Shown here: in pieces, positions 35,885 through 45,100 of the stretch | Position numbering within the stretch: position 1 is the first letter of the stretch | Layout of the letters: each line of letters starts with the position of its first letter | From: Streptomyces sp. NBC_01268 | GTDB taxonomy: Bacteria > Actinomycetota > Actinomycetes > Streptomycetales > Streptomycetaceae | NCBI RefSeq assembly: GCF_036240795.1 | Contig: NZ_CP108454.1 | Coordinates: 3,472,001-3,536,000, forward strand | Direction of reading: 5' to 3' | Length of the DNA: 64,000 bases | Program-made: the position numbers and the translations under genes | Notes under the pieces: model-generated | Databases searched by the model: none | The model's input: only the letters and a program-made list of their open reading frames with translations | What the model was told of the DNA's origin: nothing

Positions 35885-36517
35885 CTACCCCGCCACCGGC
35901 TCCGCCGCCGGGTCCCCCGAGGCGACGAAGAGGCCCACGCGGGTGTCGCCGACCACGCGGGGCAGCAGGAAGGACCAGAAGCGGGTGAGCGGCGCCCGCT
36001 CCAGCCAGCACGGGTCCTGGTGCCCGAGCACCTCGTGCCCTGCGGCCACCGCCACCACCGCCGCGGCGACGTCGCGCGCCGCCACGTCCGGGGCGAGCTG
36101 GCCCTCGCGTTCGGCGCGCGTCACGGTCGACTCGACCCAGTCGCGCCAGAACCGCCGCAGGTCCTGGGCCGCGCGCGGGCGCCGTTCGGAGCCCGCGCTC
36201 AGGTCGAAGCCCGCGCGCAGCACGGAGTCCGCCCGCAGCCCCTGCACCAGTTCGTGGCTGGCGTCGATGACGACCTGGAGCGGCAGGGCCTCCCGGTCGC
36301 GGGTGATCCGGACGAGCCGCTCCCCCGCCGCGCCGACGACCGCGTCGGCGAGGGCCGCCTTGCTCTGGAAGTGGAAGTGCAGCGCCCCGCTGCTGACCCC
36401 GGCGCGGGCGCTGATGGTCGCCAGCGAGGCGACCTCGAAGCCGTCCCGGTCGAAGAGCGCGGCGGCCGACTCGATGAGCGCGTTGCGGGTACGAATCGCC
36501 CGCTCCTGCTTGGCCAA
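35885..36517 (-). CDS. Gamma-butyrolactone-receptor homologue (AvaR2/ScbR2-like TetR)
   Basis: A 210-residue TetR regulator of the ScbR/ArpA group. It begins with the family hallmark [18 protein letters not shown], and the HTH includes ISARAGVSSGALHFHFQSKAALADAV. The ligand half is less like a true receptor, and the protein lies after the P450 as avaR2 does in S. avermitilis, so it is probably a pseudo-receptor that responds to other signals. TTG 36517 is chosen because the family starts here, GGAGG lies just upstream and it leaves a 56-base leader; GTG 36562 is the alternative. An AAACCG-N6-CGGTTT site lies in its promoter. Confidence 0.82.
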   Translation of the reverse strand: MAKQERAIRTRNALIESAAALFDRDGFEVASLATISARAGVSSGALHFHFQSKAALADAVVGAAGERLVRITRDREALPLQVVIDASHELVQGLRADSVLRAGFDLSAGSERRPRAAQDLRRFWRDWVESTVTRAEREGQLAPDVAARDVAAAVVAVAAGHEVLGHQDPCWLERAPLTRFWSFLLPRVVGDTRVGLFVASGDPAAEPVAG

Positions 36518-36579
36518 GGGGCCTCCGTCGCTACCGCCGCTCGGTCGAGGGCGTGCCAACACGTGTCATCTTCTCAGCA

Positions 36580-36608
36580 CTTTAACAAACCGGCCCTGCG
36601 GTTTTCGA
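36580..36608 (-). promoter_or_regulatory. Promoter with autoregulatory element for the avaR2-like gene
   Basis: On the minus strand, TCGAAA (36603-36608), 17 bases, then TTAAAG (36580-36585) form a weak promoter. The spacer region contains AAACCG-N6-CGGTTT (36587-36604), a perfect inverted repeat of the type bound by butyrolactone receptors. Its AAACC-N8-GGTTT spacing equals that of the site before the receptor gene at 38959-38976. Confidence 0.62.
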
Positions 36609-36658
36609 TGCCGGGAAAAGAGACCGCGGCCGCCCCGTTCAGGACCGGCCAGGACCCG

Positions 36659-37999
36659 CTAGGCGCCCAGGCGCACGGGCAACGCCCCGTACCCGTTGAG
36701 CAGGAAGGTCGGCATCGGGGCCAACGCGGTCGCCGAGCAGCCCAGTTCCAGGCGGGGGAAGCGGTCGAAGAGCGCGGAGAGCGCGACGGACGCCTCCAGG
36801 ACCGCGAGCGGGGCCCCGAGGCAGCGGTGCACACCATGTCCGAAACCGAGCGTGTCCCGGTCGGTGCGGAGCAGGTCGAAGCGGTCGGCGTCCGCCCCGT
36901 ACCGGCTCGGATCCAGGCCTCCGGCGGCGAAGTTGACGAGGATCGGGTCGCCCTGGGCGATCTTCACCCCGTCGAGCTCGATGTCCTCGACGGCGAAGCG
37001 CATCGGCGAGTAGGCCGCGGGGCTGTGCGTGCGCAGGGTCTCGGCGACCACGTCCTCCCAGCCTGCGCGGCCGGCCCGGACGTGGCCGAGCTGCTCGGGG
37101 TGGGCGAGCAGGGCGGCGGCCGCGTTGACGATGAGCGCGGCGGTGGTGTCCTGGCCCGCGGCGATCAACAGGAAGAGGGAGCCGAGGAGTTCGTTCTCGG
37201 TGAGGGCGTCGGCGCCGTCGCGGGCGGCGATGAGGGAGGACGTGAGGTCGTCGCCGGGCGCCTGGCGCCGTTCGGCGACGAGCCCGGCGAGCTGCCGGAA
37301 GGCGGTGCCGCGGGCCGCCTCCATGGTGGCGGCGGAGACGCTGGAGCTGAACACCGTGCGGAGGGCCGCGCAGAGTTCGTCGCGGGCGGCGCCCTCGGCG
37401 ACGCCGAAGAGCTCGCAGATGACCTGGAGCGGGAGCGACTCGGCGTAGGCGGTGCGGAGTTCGGCGGTGCCGCCGGCGTCGAGCGCGGCGGCGAGCGGGT
37501 CGAGGAGCGAGGCCGCTATCTCCTCGATGCGCGGCTTGAGGGCGGCGGTGCGGCGGGCGGTGAACGCGGCGGCGACCAGACGGCGCAGGCGGGCGTGCTC
37601 GGCCCCGTACGAGAAGAGCATGTTCTCGTTGGCGACCCAGGGGTAGAGCGGCCACTCGGGGGTGATCCGGCCCTCGGCGAAGGCGGGCCAGTGGCGGCGG
37701 GCGTCCTTGGAGACCCGGGGGTCGAGCAGCAGCCGCTCGACCTGCTCCTGGCCGACGACGGCCCAGGCTCGTACGCCGCCGGGCAGTTCGACCTGGACGG
37801 CGGGCCCCTGCGCGCGGAGCGCGGCGGCCTCACCCGCGAGGTCGCGCCCGGTGACGTCGAGGGCGTGCGGGGTCCGGGAGGAGTAGGGGCAGGAGGCGGT
37901 CCCGGCCCCGCTGCCCGCGCCCGGGTCCGTACCGGCACCCGTGCCTCTGTCCGCACCCGTGTCCGTGTCCATGTCGATGTGCATGTGTGTGCGCTCCAT
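36659..37999 (-). CDS. Cytochrome P450 (Cyp17-like, butenolide locus)
   Basis: A 446-residue bacterial class I P450. The I-helix motif AGQDTT, the K-helix ETLR and the haem loop [10 protein letters not shown] with C393 are intact. Residues 5-35 are a low-complexity Asp/Thr/Gly/Ala stretch from a repetitive DNA segment, followed by a CPYSS block near 36. In S. avermitilis the P450 Cyp17 at this position hydroxylates the acyl chain in avenolide synthesis; by order and neighbours this is the equivalent. ATG 37999 is chosen with AAGGA 8 bases upstream; ATG 37984 is also possible. It follows the receptor gene on the same strand. Confidence 0.85.
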   Translation of the reverse strand: MERTHMHIDMDTDTGADRGTGAGTDPGAGSGAGTASCPYSSRTPHALDVTGRDLAGEAAALRAQGPAVQVELPGGVRAWAVVGQEQVERLLLDPRVSKDARRHWPAFAEGRITPEWPLYPWVANENMLFSYGAEHARLRRLVAAAFTARRTAALKPRIEEIAASLLDPLAAALDAGGTAELRTAYAESLPLQVICELFGVAEGAARDELCAALRTVFSSSVSAATMEAARGTAFRQLAGLVAERRQAPGDDLTSSLIAARDGADALTENELLGSLFLLIAAGQDTTAALIVNAAAALLAHPEQLGHVRAGRAGWEDVVAETLRTHSPAAYSPMRFAVEDIELDGVKIAQGDPILVNFAAGGLDPSRYGADADRFDLLRTDRDTLGFGHGVHRCLGAPLAVLEASVALSALFDRFPRLELGCSATALAPMPTFLLNGYGALPVRLGA

Positions 38000-38112
38000 T
38001 CGGTTCGTCCTTGTGTTCCGCGCCCCCACCGCACACGCAACCGAGGAGAACACCCGCTTCCCCTCCCCTCGACCCTCCGGGCCCGGGCGGGCTCGCCGCC
38101 CCGGCCGTTCCG

Positions 38113-38799
38113 TCAGCTGCCGGCGACCGTGACGGCCGCGCCGGCGTCGCGCAGCCGTACGGCCTCCTGGTACGACTGCTCGGCGCGGGAGGGTGTGAAG
38201 TCGAGGCGGACGAGCACGCCGGGGACGGCGATGGCGCTCAGCAGCGTCCGCATGAGGTCCGCCTCCCGCTCCACGATGTCCCCGTGCCCGGTCATGATCT
38301 TGGACAGCACCTGGACTCCGGTGAAACTGCCGGTGAACAGGGCGGCCGCGGAGGAGATGTCCACGTGCGGGAGCAGCTCGCCGGCCTCCTTGGCACGGCT
38401 GAGCAGGTCCATGTTGTGGTCGATCCACCCCTGCATGGGGACCCGGCGGTCGAGGCCGTCGTGGGGCGAGCCCTGGTCGACGGTGAGGCGCACGCTGCCG
38501 CGCACCATGGGGTCGCCGACGTGCAGCAGATGGGCGAGGACCAGCGCCTCGTCCGTGAGCTGCTGCAGCAGGAGTTCGCGCTCGGGCACGGGAGGGAGCG
38601 CGGCGACCTGCCCGGCCAGCACCTCCTGGGCGAGCTCTTCCTTGGAGGCGAAGTGGAAGTACAGGGCGCCCTTGGTCACGCCGCACTTCTTCAGGACCTC
38701 GGAGATCGTCGCCGCCTCGTAGCCGACCTCGTCGAACAGTTCGGCCGCCGCGAGCACGATCTTCTGGCGCGTGCGGATGGCCCGTTCTTGTTGTGCCAC
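38113..38799 (-). CDS. Butenolide/gamma-butyrolactone receptor (AvaR1/ScbR-like TetR)
   Basis: A 228-residue TetR receptor. It opens with [37 protein letters not shown] region, [25 protein letters not shown], and the ligand half contains the Trp of [13 protein letters not shown] that is conserved in ligand-binding receptors (near residue 119). It should repress its own gene, the divergent acyl-CoA oxidase gene and other targets until the hormone binds. GTG 38799 is chosen (GGAGG 5 bases upstream). The gene corresponds in position to avaR1 of S. avermitilis. Confidence 0.88.
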   Translation of the reverse strand: MAQQERAIRTRQKIVLAAAELFDEVGYEAATISEVLKKCGVTKGALYFHFASKEELAQEVLAGQVAALPPVPERELLLQQLTDEALVLAHLLHVGDPMVRGSVRLTVDQGSPHDGLDRRVPMQGWIDHNMDLLSRAKEAGELLPHVDISSAAALFTGSFTGVQVLSKIMTGHGDIVEREADLMRTLLSAIAVPGVLVRLDFTPSRAEQSYQEAVRLRDAGAAVTVAGS

Positions 38800-38952
38800 T
38801 ACATCCTCCGTACCCCGCGGCCCGGGGAGGCCGAGAGGCTGGTATTCCAACGGCTCACATGGAGTGATGAGTCGGCGACCGGTCCGCACGAACTCCCGTC
38901 GGCAGTAGGGTGAGGCCGGGCGAGACCGGATTCTTCACACGTCCACATTTCG

Positions 38953-38981
38953 AGAATAAAACCATCCAACCGGTTTGACAA
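38953..38981 (-). promoter_or_regulatory. Receptor promoter with autoregulatory element
   Basis: On the minus strand TTGTCA (38976-38981), 17 bases and TATTCT (38953-38958) make a good promoter. The spacer is filled by AAACC-N8-GGTTT (38959-38976 on the plus strand), so receptor binding would block RNA polymerase directly. Seen in sequence; binding inferred from the known behaviour of such receptors. Confidence 0.68.
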
Positions 38982-38986
38982 GGATA

Positions 38987-39015
38987 TTGAAACAAAACCG
39001 GTGGATCCGTATCTT
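38987..39015 (+). promoter_or_regulatory. Acyl-CoA oxidase promoter with autoregulatory element
   Basis: TTGAAA (38987-38992), 17 bases and TATCTT (39010-39015) form a promoter about 50 bases before the oxidase ATG. The spacer contains AAACC-N8-CGTAT (38995-39012), a weaker copy of the same element; its centre is 36 bases from that of the receptor-promoter copy. Confidence 0.62.
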
Positions 39016-39071
39016 TATCGGGCAGGCCACCACCATCCTTACCGGGTCCACTCTCTTCGGGGGACGAGTCG

Positions 39072-40931
39072 ATGCTCCAGCACGCGGAGACGCCGCTCAG
39101 AGAAGGCGCCGCAGCCCCTGAACCCGCGGACGCCGCGCACAGCCTCGACGAGAGTGCCACAGCGACCGCCGAACTGACCCGTCTCCTCTTCGACACGGAC
39201 GACCGCGAGCGGATCCACGCCGAGTGGCGCCGACTGGTCTCGGGCGATGCCTTCACCCACCGCACCGGCCTGACCCCGGCCGAGCGCACGGCCCTCTCCT
39301 ACGAGCGGCTGCGCCTGGTGAACGACACCGTGGCCGGAACCGGCGCCGAGGTGCTCAGCTACGACGCGCACCGGCTCGCCGCCCTCCACGAGTGGACCGG
39401 CTTCGTCGACGGCGGCCTGTGCACGCTGGCCAGCGTCCACTACAACCTGTTCCTCGGCAGCCTGCTCGACCACGACGGCTACCGGCGCGACCTCACCGCG
39501 TACACCACGATGGAGCGCACCGGCACGTTCCTGTGCACCGAGCTCGCCCACGGCAACGACGTCGCCGCACTGGAGACGGTGGCCGTCCTGGACCGGGAGA
39601 CGGGCGGCTTCGAGCTGCACACGCCGAACCCCGGGGCGCAGAAGTTCATGCCGAACACGAGCCTCACCGGCGGCCCGAAGAGCGCCCTGGTCGCCGCCCG
39701 GCTGCTGGTGGACGGCGAGGACCAGGGCGTCTTCCTCTTCCTGGCCCCGCTCAGCGACGAGCACGGACACCTCCCGGGCATACGGGTGCGCCGGCTGCCC
39801 GACCGCACCGGCACCCCCGTCGACCACTGCCTGACCTCCTTCGACCACGTCCGGCTCCCGCGCGAGGCGCTCCTGGAGGCGGCCCACGGGCGCTTCGACA
39901 AGGACGGCCGGTTCGGCAGCAACCTCGGCAACCGGCGCAAGCGGTTCCTGCGCTCGGTCGGCCGGGTCACCATCGGCAAGCTGTGCATGAGCGCCGGCAC
40001 GCTGGGCATGGCCCGCGCCTCGCTCGCCATCGCCGTCCGCTACGCCCAGCACCGCCAGGTGGCCGCGCCCCGGGCCGGCGAGCGCATCCCCCTCACCGCC
40101 CACCGCAGCCACCACGGCCGCCTGCTGCACGCGCTGGCCACCGCGTACGCGATGACCTTCCTGCACCGCGCCGTCCTCGACGGCTGGGCCGCCCACGACC
40201 CCACCGACCGCGAGGAGCGCGAGGCGGCGGAACGCATCGTCGCCGTCGCCAAGGGCTGGATCACCTGGCAGGCCCGGGACATCACGATCGAGAGCCGCGA
40301 GCGCTGCGGCGCCCAGGGCCTCTTCCCCGAGAACGGCCTGGCGGACCTGCCGCTGAACGTCGAGGGCGGCATCACCGCCGAGGGCGACAACCTGGTCATC
40401 TGGCAGAAGGCCGCCTCCGAGCTGGTCTTCGCCCACGAAGCGGGCCCCGCGACCGCCCCGGAAGGCTCCCTCACCGACCTCCCCTTCCTCCGCGACCTGC
40501 ACGCCTGCGTCGAACGCATCTGGCAGACCCGCGCCCGCAGCGCCCTGCGCAACGGCCCCTCCGGCGACCCGGTCGGCCGCTGGAACGAGACCTCGGGCGC
40601 CGCCCTGGAGATGGTCGGCGCGCACGCCCGCGTGGCCGCCGCCGACGCGTTCCTCGCCGCCGCGGACCGCGCGACCGGCGCCCGCCCCCTCCTGGAGGAC
40701 CTGGCCCGCCTCTTCCTCCTCCACGAACTGCGCCCCCACACCGGCGACCTCCTCGCCGCGGGCCACCTGACCCCCGCCCAGGTCGACTCCCTCCACACCA
40801 CGACCAACCACACCCTGGCGACCCTGGCCCCCCACCTCGGCCCCCTCGCCGCCGCCTTCGACCTCCCGGCCGAGTACCTGACGGCCACCCCGATCGCCAA
40901 CGCGGACTACCTGAACCGCTTCACGTACTGA
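39072..40931 (+). CDS. aco: Acyl-CoA oxidase (Aco-like, butenolide biosynthesis candidate)
   Basis: A 619-residue acyl-CoA oxidase of the peroxisomal type. FAD-domain blocks are TELAHGNDVAALET, LHTPNPGAQKFMPNTSLTGG and the later GAQGLFPENGLADLPLNVEGGITAEGDNLV; the C-terminal helical domain is complete. It should introduce a double bond into an acyl-CoA using oxygen. In S. avermitilis, aco lies divergent from avaR1 and is needed for avenolide; the same arrangement is seen here, with receptor-type sites in the shared promoter region. GGGGGA precedes the ATG. Ordinary fatty acid breakdown is the alternative role. Confidence 0.87.
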   Translation: MLQHAETPLREGAAAPEPADAAHSLDESATATAELTRLLFDTDDRERIHAEWRRLVSGDAFTHRTGLTPAERTALSYERLRLVNDTVAGTGAEVLSYDAHRLAALHEWTGFVDGGLCTLASVHYNLFLGSLLDHDGYRRDLTAYTTMERTGTFLCTELAHGNDVAALETVAVLDRETGGFELHTPNPGAQKFMPNTSLTGGPKSALVAARLLVDGEDQGVFLFLAPLSDEHGHLPGIRVRRLPDRTGTPVDHCLTSFDHVRLPREALLEAAHGRFDKDGRFGSNLGNRRKRFLRSVGRVTIGKLCMSAGTLGMARASLAIAVRYAQHRQVAAPRAGERIPLTAHRSHHGRLLHALATAYAMTFLHRAVLDGWAAHDPTDREEREAAERIVAVAKGWITWQARDITIESRERCGAQGLFPENGLADLPLNVEGGITAEGDNLVIWQKAASELVFAHEAGPATAPEGSLTDLPFLRDLHACVERIWQTRARSALRNGPSGDPVGRWNETSGAALEMVGAHARVAAADAFLAAADRATGARPLLEDLARLFLLHELRPHTGDLLAAGHLTPAQVDSLHTTTNHTLATLAPHLGPLAAAFDLPAEYLTATPIANADYLNRFTY

Positions 40932-40992
40932 CCGGGGTTCGGGCCCGTGGCACGACGGGGCCACCCGCTACACTGTCGAGCGTTGGAACCCC

Positions 40993-41065
40993 GCCTTCGT
41001 AGCTCAGGGGATAGAGCACCGCTCTCCTAAAGCGGGTGTCGCAGGTTCGAATCCTGCCGGGGGCA
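40993..41065 (+). tRNA. tRNA-Arg (anticodon CCT)
   Basis: A 73-base tRNA. The acceptor stem pairs 40993-40999 with 41058-41064 (two G-T pairs); the anticodon stem CCGCT/AGCGG encloses a loop with CCT at 41026-41028; the T arm GCAGG-TTCGAAT-CCTGC is standard. No CCA is encoded. It reads AGG, a rare codon in this G+C-rich genome. Confidence 0.95.
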
Positions 41066-41084
41066 CAGAAGAAACAGCAGGTCA

Positions 41085-41118
41085 AGCGGCCTCTCGCCCT
41101 ATCGGGCGGGAGGCCGCT
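41085..41118. terminator. Terminator hairpin after tRNA-Arg
   Basis: A 15-bp stem (41085-41099 with 41104-41118, one G-T wobble) with a TATC loop lies 20 bases after the tRNA. It should end the tRNA transcript before the following operon. Confidence 0.75.
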
Positions 41119-41199
41119 CGGCGTGTGGGACATTCCCCTTCATCCGCCGTTCGGCGCGTCCGCGCGGATAGGCTGGGCAGGCATCCAGGGGAGGGGCGC

Positions 41200-42117
41200 G
41201 TGGCAAGAGTCGTCTTCGTACACGGTGTCGGCAAGCAGTACCTCAGCGAGGATTCGCTGGCCCGGGACATCGTCCCGGAGCTGCGGGGCGGCACACGACT
41301 GGCAGGCGGCCCGGTGCCCTCGGAGAGCGAGGTGGACGTCGCCTTCTACGGGGACCTGTTCCGCCCGCACGGCGCCCGGGCGGGCGGACTCCCCCGCTAC
41401 GACGCCTCCGACGTGGAGACCGAGGAGGAGTTCGCCCTCCTCATGGCCTGGTGGGCCGAGGCGGCCCGGACCGACCCCGCCGTGCCCGGGCCCCACGAGA
41501 CCGGCGGGCGCGGTCCGGTCGGGTGGGGCGCCTCGCAGGCGATGCGGCTGCGCGCGGTGCGGGCGGCACTGGACGCCCTCACGGGCGCACGGTTCCTGCA
41601 CGGCGTCCTCGACCAGGTGCTCGTCGGCGATCTGAAGCAGGTGGCCGGCTACTTCGCCGACGAGACCGTCCGCGGCGCGGCACGGGAGCGGGTCGCCGCC
41701 CGGATCACGCCGGAGACCCGGGTGGTCGTCGCCCACTCCCTCGGCTCCGTGATCGCCTACGAGACCCTCTGTGACGAGAGGCTCGCCGCCGACTGGGACG
41801 TCCACGCCCTGGTCACCCTCGGCTCGCCGCTGGGCATGGGCGCACTGGTCCTGGACCGCCTGCGGCCCGAGCCCGTCGGCCGGCTGGCCCGGTGGCCGCG
41901 GCCACTGCGCTCCTGGACCAACATCGCGGACGCGACCGACATCGTCGCCGTCGTACGCGAACTCCGTCCGGCCTTCGGCCCTCGCGTGACCGACCTCAGC
42001 GTGCACAACGGCACGCACATGCACGACGCCACCCGCTATCTCACGGCCGTGGAGACCGGCCAGGCCATCGTCAAGGCGCTGGCGCCGGAGAGCGGGACCG
42101 GCGGATGCGCTATCTGA
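41200..42117 (+). CDS. Alpha/beta hydrolase upstream of the caspase-like gene
   Basis: A 305-residue alpha/beta hydrolase. It begins with VVFVHGVGKQYLS (oxyanion strand, HG near residue 8), has the nucleophile elbow VVAHSLGSVIAYE (Ser near residue 181), an Asp candidate in IADATDIVAVV and a late His in VHNGTHMHDATRY. It belongs with lipase/esterase-like hydrolases of no fixed substrate. Its last 13 bases overlap the start of the giant caspase-like gene, so the two are co-translated. It could be an effector, for example acting on lipids, or a maturation partner; this is inference. GTG 41200 follows AGGGGAGG. Confidence 0.82.
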   Translation: MARVVFVHGVGKQYLSEDSLARDIVPELRGGTRLAGGPVPSESEVDVAFYGDLFRPHGARAGGLPRYDASDVETEEEFALLMAWWAEAARTDPAVPGPHETGGRGPVGWGASQAMRLRAVRAALDALTGARFLHGVLDQVLVGDLKQVAGYFADETVRGAARERVAARITPETRVVVAHSLGSVIAYETLCDERLAADWDVHALVTLGSPLGMGALVLDRLRPEPVGRLARWPRPLRSWTNIADATDIVAVVRELRPAFGPRVTDLSVHNGTHMHDATRYLTAVETGQAIVKALAPESGTGGCAI

Positions 42118-45100
42118 TCGCCGCGGGAACGCGGCACTACGGCAGACACCCCGGCCTCGCCGAGCTGCCCCTGGCGCACGACGACGTCGACCGCGTCGTC
42201 CGGTTCTTCACCTCGCCTCGGATGGGGTACACGCGGGTCCTCGAGGAGCACTCCCTGGACCCCGAGGCCGATGCCTTCGAGGACGCGCTCTCCGAGTGGT
42301 GCATCGGCTCCGACCTCACCCCGGACGACGTGGTCGTCGTCTACTACGCGGGCCACGGCGACGAGCCGACACCGGGCGGACGGTACCGGCTCGCCTGCGC
42401 CGACAGCCGGGAGGGTCACGCCCGTTCCTGGCTTTCCCTGGAGAACCTCACGGAGGCACTGGCGGCGTCTCCGGTACGCCATGTGCTGTTCGTCATCGAC
42501 GCCTGTCACGCGTCGGCCGGTGCCGCCGAGATCACGGCCGTGGCCCGTGGCATCGTGGCGGCGCGGCCACGCTCGGACTCCTACGGCTCCGGCACGTGGG
42601 TACTCGCCTCCGCCCGTCACCGCGACACGGCCAAGGACGGCGCGTTCGTCACCCGCCTGGTCGAGGCCTGCGAACGCGGCGACGGGCCGTCCCAGCGCTA
42701 TCTCTCCCCCGCAACGGTGACCGGCCGGATCAACCGCGCGTTCGAGGAGCTCGGGGAGCGTCAGCGCACGGCATGCTCCTCTTCCGACCAGACCGAGCAG
42801 CCGCCGTTCTTCCGCAACCCCGCTCACGACCCGAGCGCGGAGGTGGCCCCCGGCGGAACGCCGTCCGACGAGGTCTCGGACCTGACCTCGCACTTCGAGC
42901 CCCGGGGACGTGGCGTCGAGCACGTGCACGACTCCGGCTCGTACTTCACCGGACGGGGCCACGCCCTCACAGTGCTCCGTGACCAGCTGAACGGCGAAGG
43001 CAGCCGCGGCGCTCTGGCCGTCACGGCCGCGCCCGGCTCCGGCAAGTCGGCGGTGCTGGGACGACTGGTGCTCGAAGAGCACTCGGACGTGTCGATCAAC
43101 GCCCACCACCAGGTGCTGGACGACATCGTCGGGAGACTTGCCGCTGCCGCGGACCTCACCGCCGCACTCCCGGCCACGCTGCTCAAGGCGCTGGCCGACC
43201 GGAAGCGCCCGCTCCGCGTCGTCGTCGACTCCCTCGACGAAGCCGGCCCGGCCGACGACAAGGCCGAGGCCCAGCGCATCGCATGGGACCTGCTGCGTCC
43301 GCTCGCGGCGATCCCGTGCGTGCGCCTCGTGGTCGGCACCCGCCGGGAACTCCTCCCGTACCTCGGCGACCGGGTCCGGGCCGTCGACCTGGACAGCCCC
43401 CAGTACGCGGACGACACCGACACCGCGGAGTACGTCGAGCGCATCCTGACGGACGCCGGTTCCCCGTACGAGGAGGCACCCGACAGCGCTCGCGCCATCG
43501 CCGAGGAGGTCGCCCGCCGCGCCGGCCACTGCTTCCTCGTGGCCCGCATGGTGGCGAGCGCGCTGCTCCGCGGCGAGCCCGTCGACACGAGCATCCCGGG
43601 CTGGGCCCTGTCCCTGCCCTCGGACGTGGGCGGCGCCTTCGAGGAGTACCTGCGACGGCTCCCGATCGAGCGGCGGGAGAACGCCACCTCGCTCCTCACG
43701 GCCCTGGCGTTCGGCGAGGGCCACGGACTGCCGCGCAAGATCTGGCTCTCGGCCGCGCGGCGCCTCTCCGAGCTCCCCTTGCGCGAGGCGGACATCGACG
43801 CGCTGATCGAGGAGAACGGCTCGTACCTGTCGAGCGTGGAAGTGGCAGGGATCAAGCACTTCCGCCTCTATCACCAGGAACTGACGGACCACCTGCGACA
43901 GCGCATGCTGCGTCGCCGGGACCTCCGGGACGTCGCCGAGCACTTCGTCGCCACCCTGCTCGACCTGACTCCCGATCGTGACTGGTACCGCGCCCACCCC
44001 TACGTCCGCGCCCACCTGGCCACGCACGCGGCGGCGGCAGGCACGATCGAGCACTTCGTGACGGACCCCGCGTTCGTCCTCGCCGCGGAACCGACGGGAC
44101 TGCTGCCCGCGGTCCGGCACGTACGGGACGACCCGGCCCTGGCGCTTGCGGTGGAGCGCTACGTGGGCACCCTCGGCGGCTCCGCCCTCCACGGCACGGA
44201 CCGAGCCGCACGGCTCGCCTTCGCCGCGGAATCGCACGGAGCGGCCGAGCTCGCCCGGCGCGCGGAGAAGCTGTCGGATTCGGTGCAGCGTCTGCGGGTC
44301 GAGTCCCGCCCCGTGAGTCCGCACCGCATCGTCGGACGGCACGAGGACGTGTCGTACTCCACGACGTCGTTCAGCAGTAGCTGGTTGGTCGAGGACACGA
44401 CGCTGCCGGACGGGGGCCGGGTCGTCCTGGCCGTCCGACAGGACGGACTCACGCACGAGTCGGTCGCGGGCGCCACGCACGTGCACCTGTGGGCCCTCGA
44501 CGCGCCGTCGACGTCGACGGTGCTGCCGCATCCGGCCGCCGTGGTCGGCCTCGCTCTCCTGCCGGCCCGTCAGGGGCCGCCGCTGGCGGTCACTCTCGAC
44601 GCCGCGGGGGACCTCCGCGTCTGGGATCTCGTGGAGCGCACCCTCGTCCGGCACGTCCCGGGCACGGGGTACGAGGCGATCCTCGACACCGGCGAGCTGA
44701 GTTCGGGCACCCCGGTCGTGGTGTGCAGTGGCAAGGAGCGGGTGGTCGTCCACGACCTCACGACGGGGCCGGTTCTCGACGTGGAGTGCCCTAGGTCGCC
44801 CGAGGCCCTCGGCAACCCGGGAGCGACCGCCAGGCTGGTCCCGACCGGGGACGTCGAGCCGGCGCTGATCGTCTGCGACGGTGTCCGGGGAACCGTCACC
44901 CGGTGGACGATCGGGCACCCGGGCACGTACGCGACGCTGCTGGAGGAGCTGGACAGCCCCCGGCTGCTCGACGGGACGCTCCGGTCAGGAGACACCGCGA
45001 CCGTCGCGATCGGGGAGGGAACGTACCAGAGCGGGGGACCACACCGGCTCTTCCTGCTCGACTGCGCCTCCGGCAGAGCCTCGTCCACGGATCAGGACAA

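Noticed and set aside
39039..40964. A 641-codon minus-strand reading frame over the acyl-CoA oxidase
   Set aside because: It mirrors a gene with clear oxidase motifs; composition (Gly/Val/Ala/Glu) is typical of an antisense frame.
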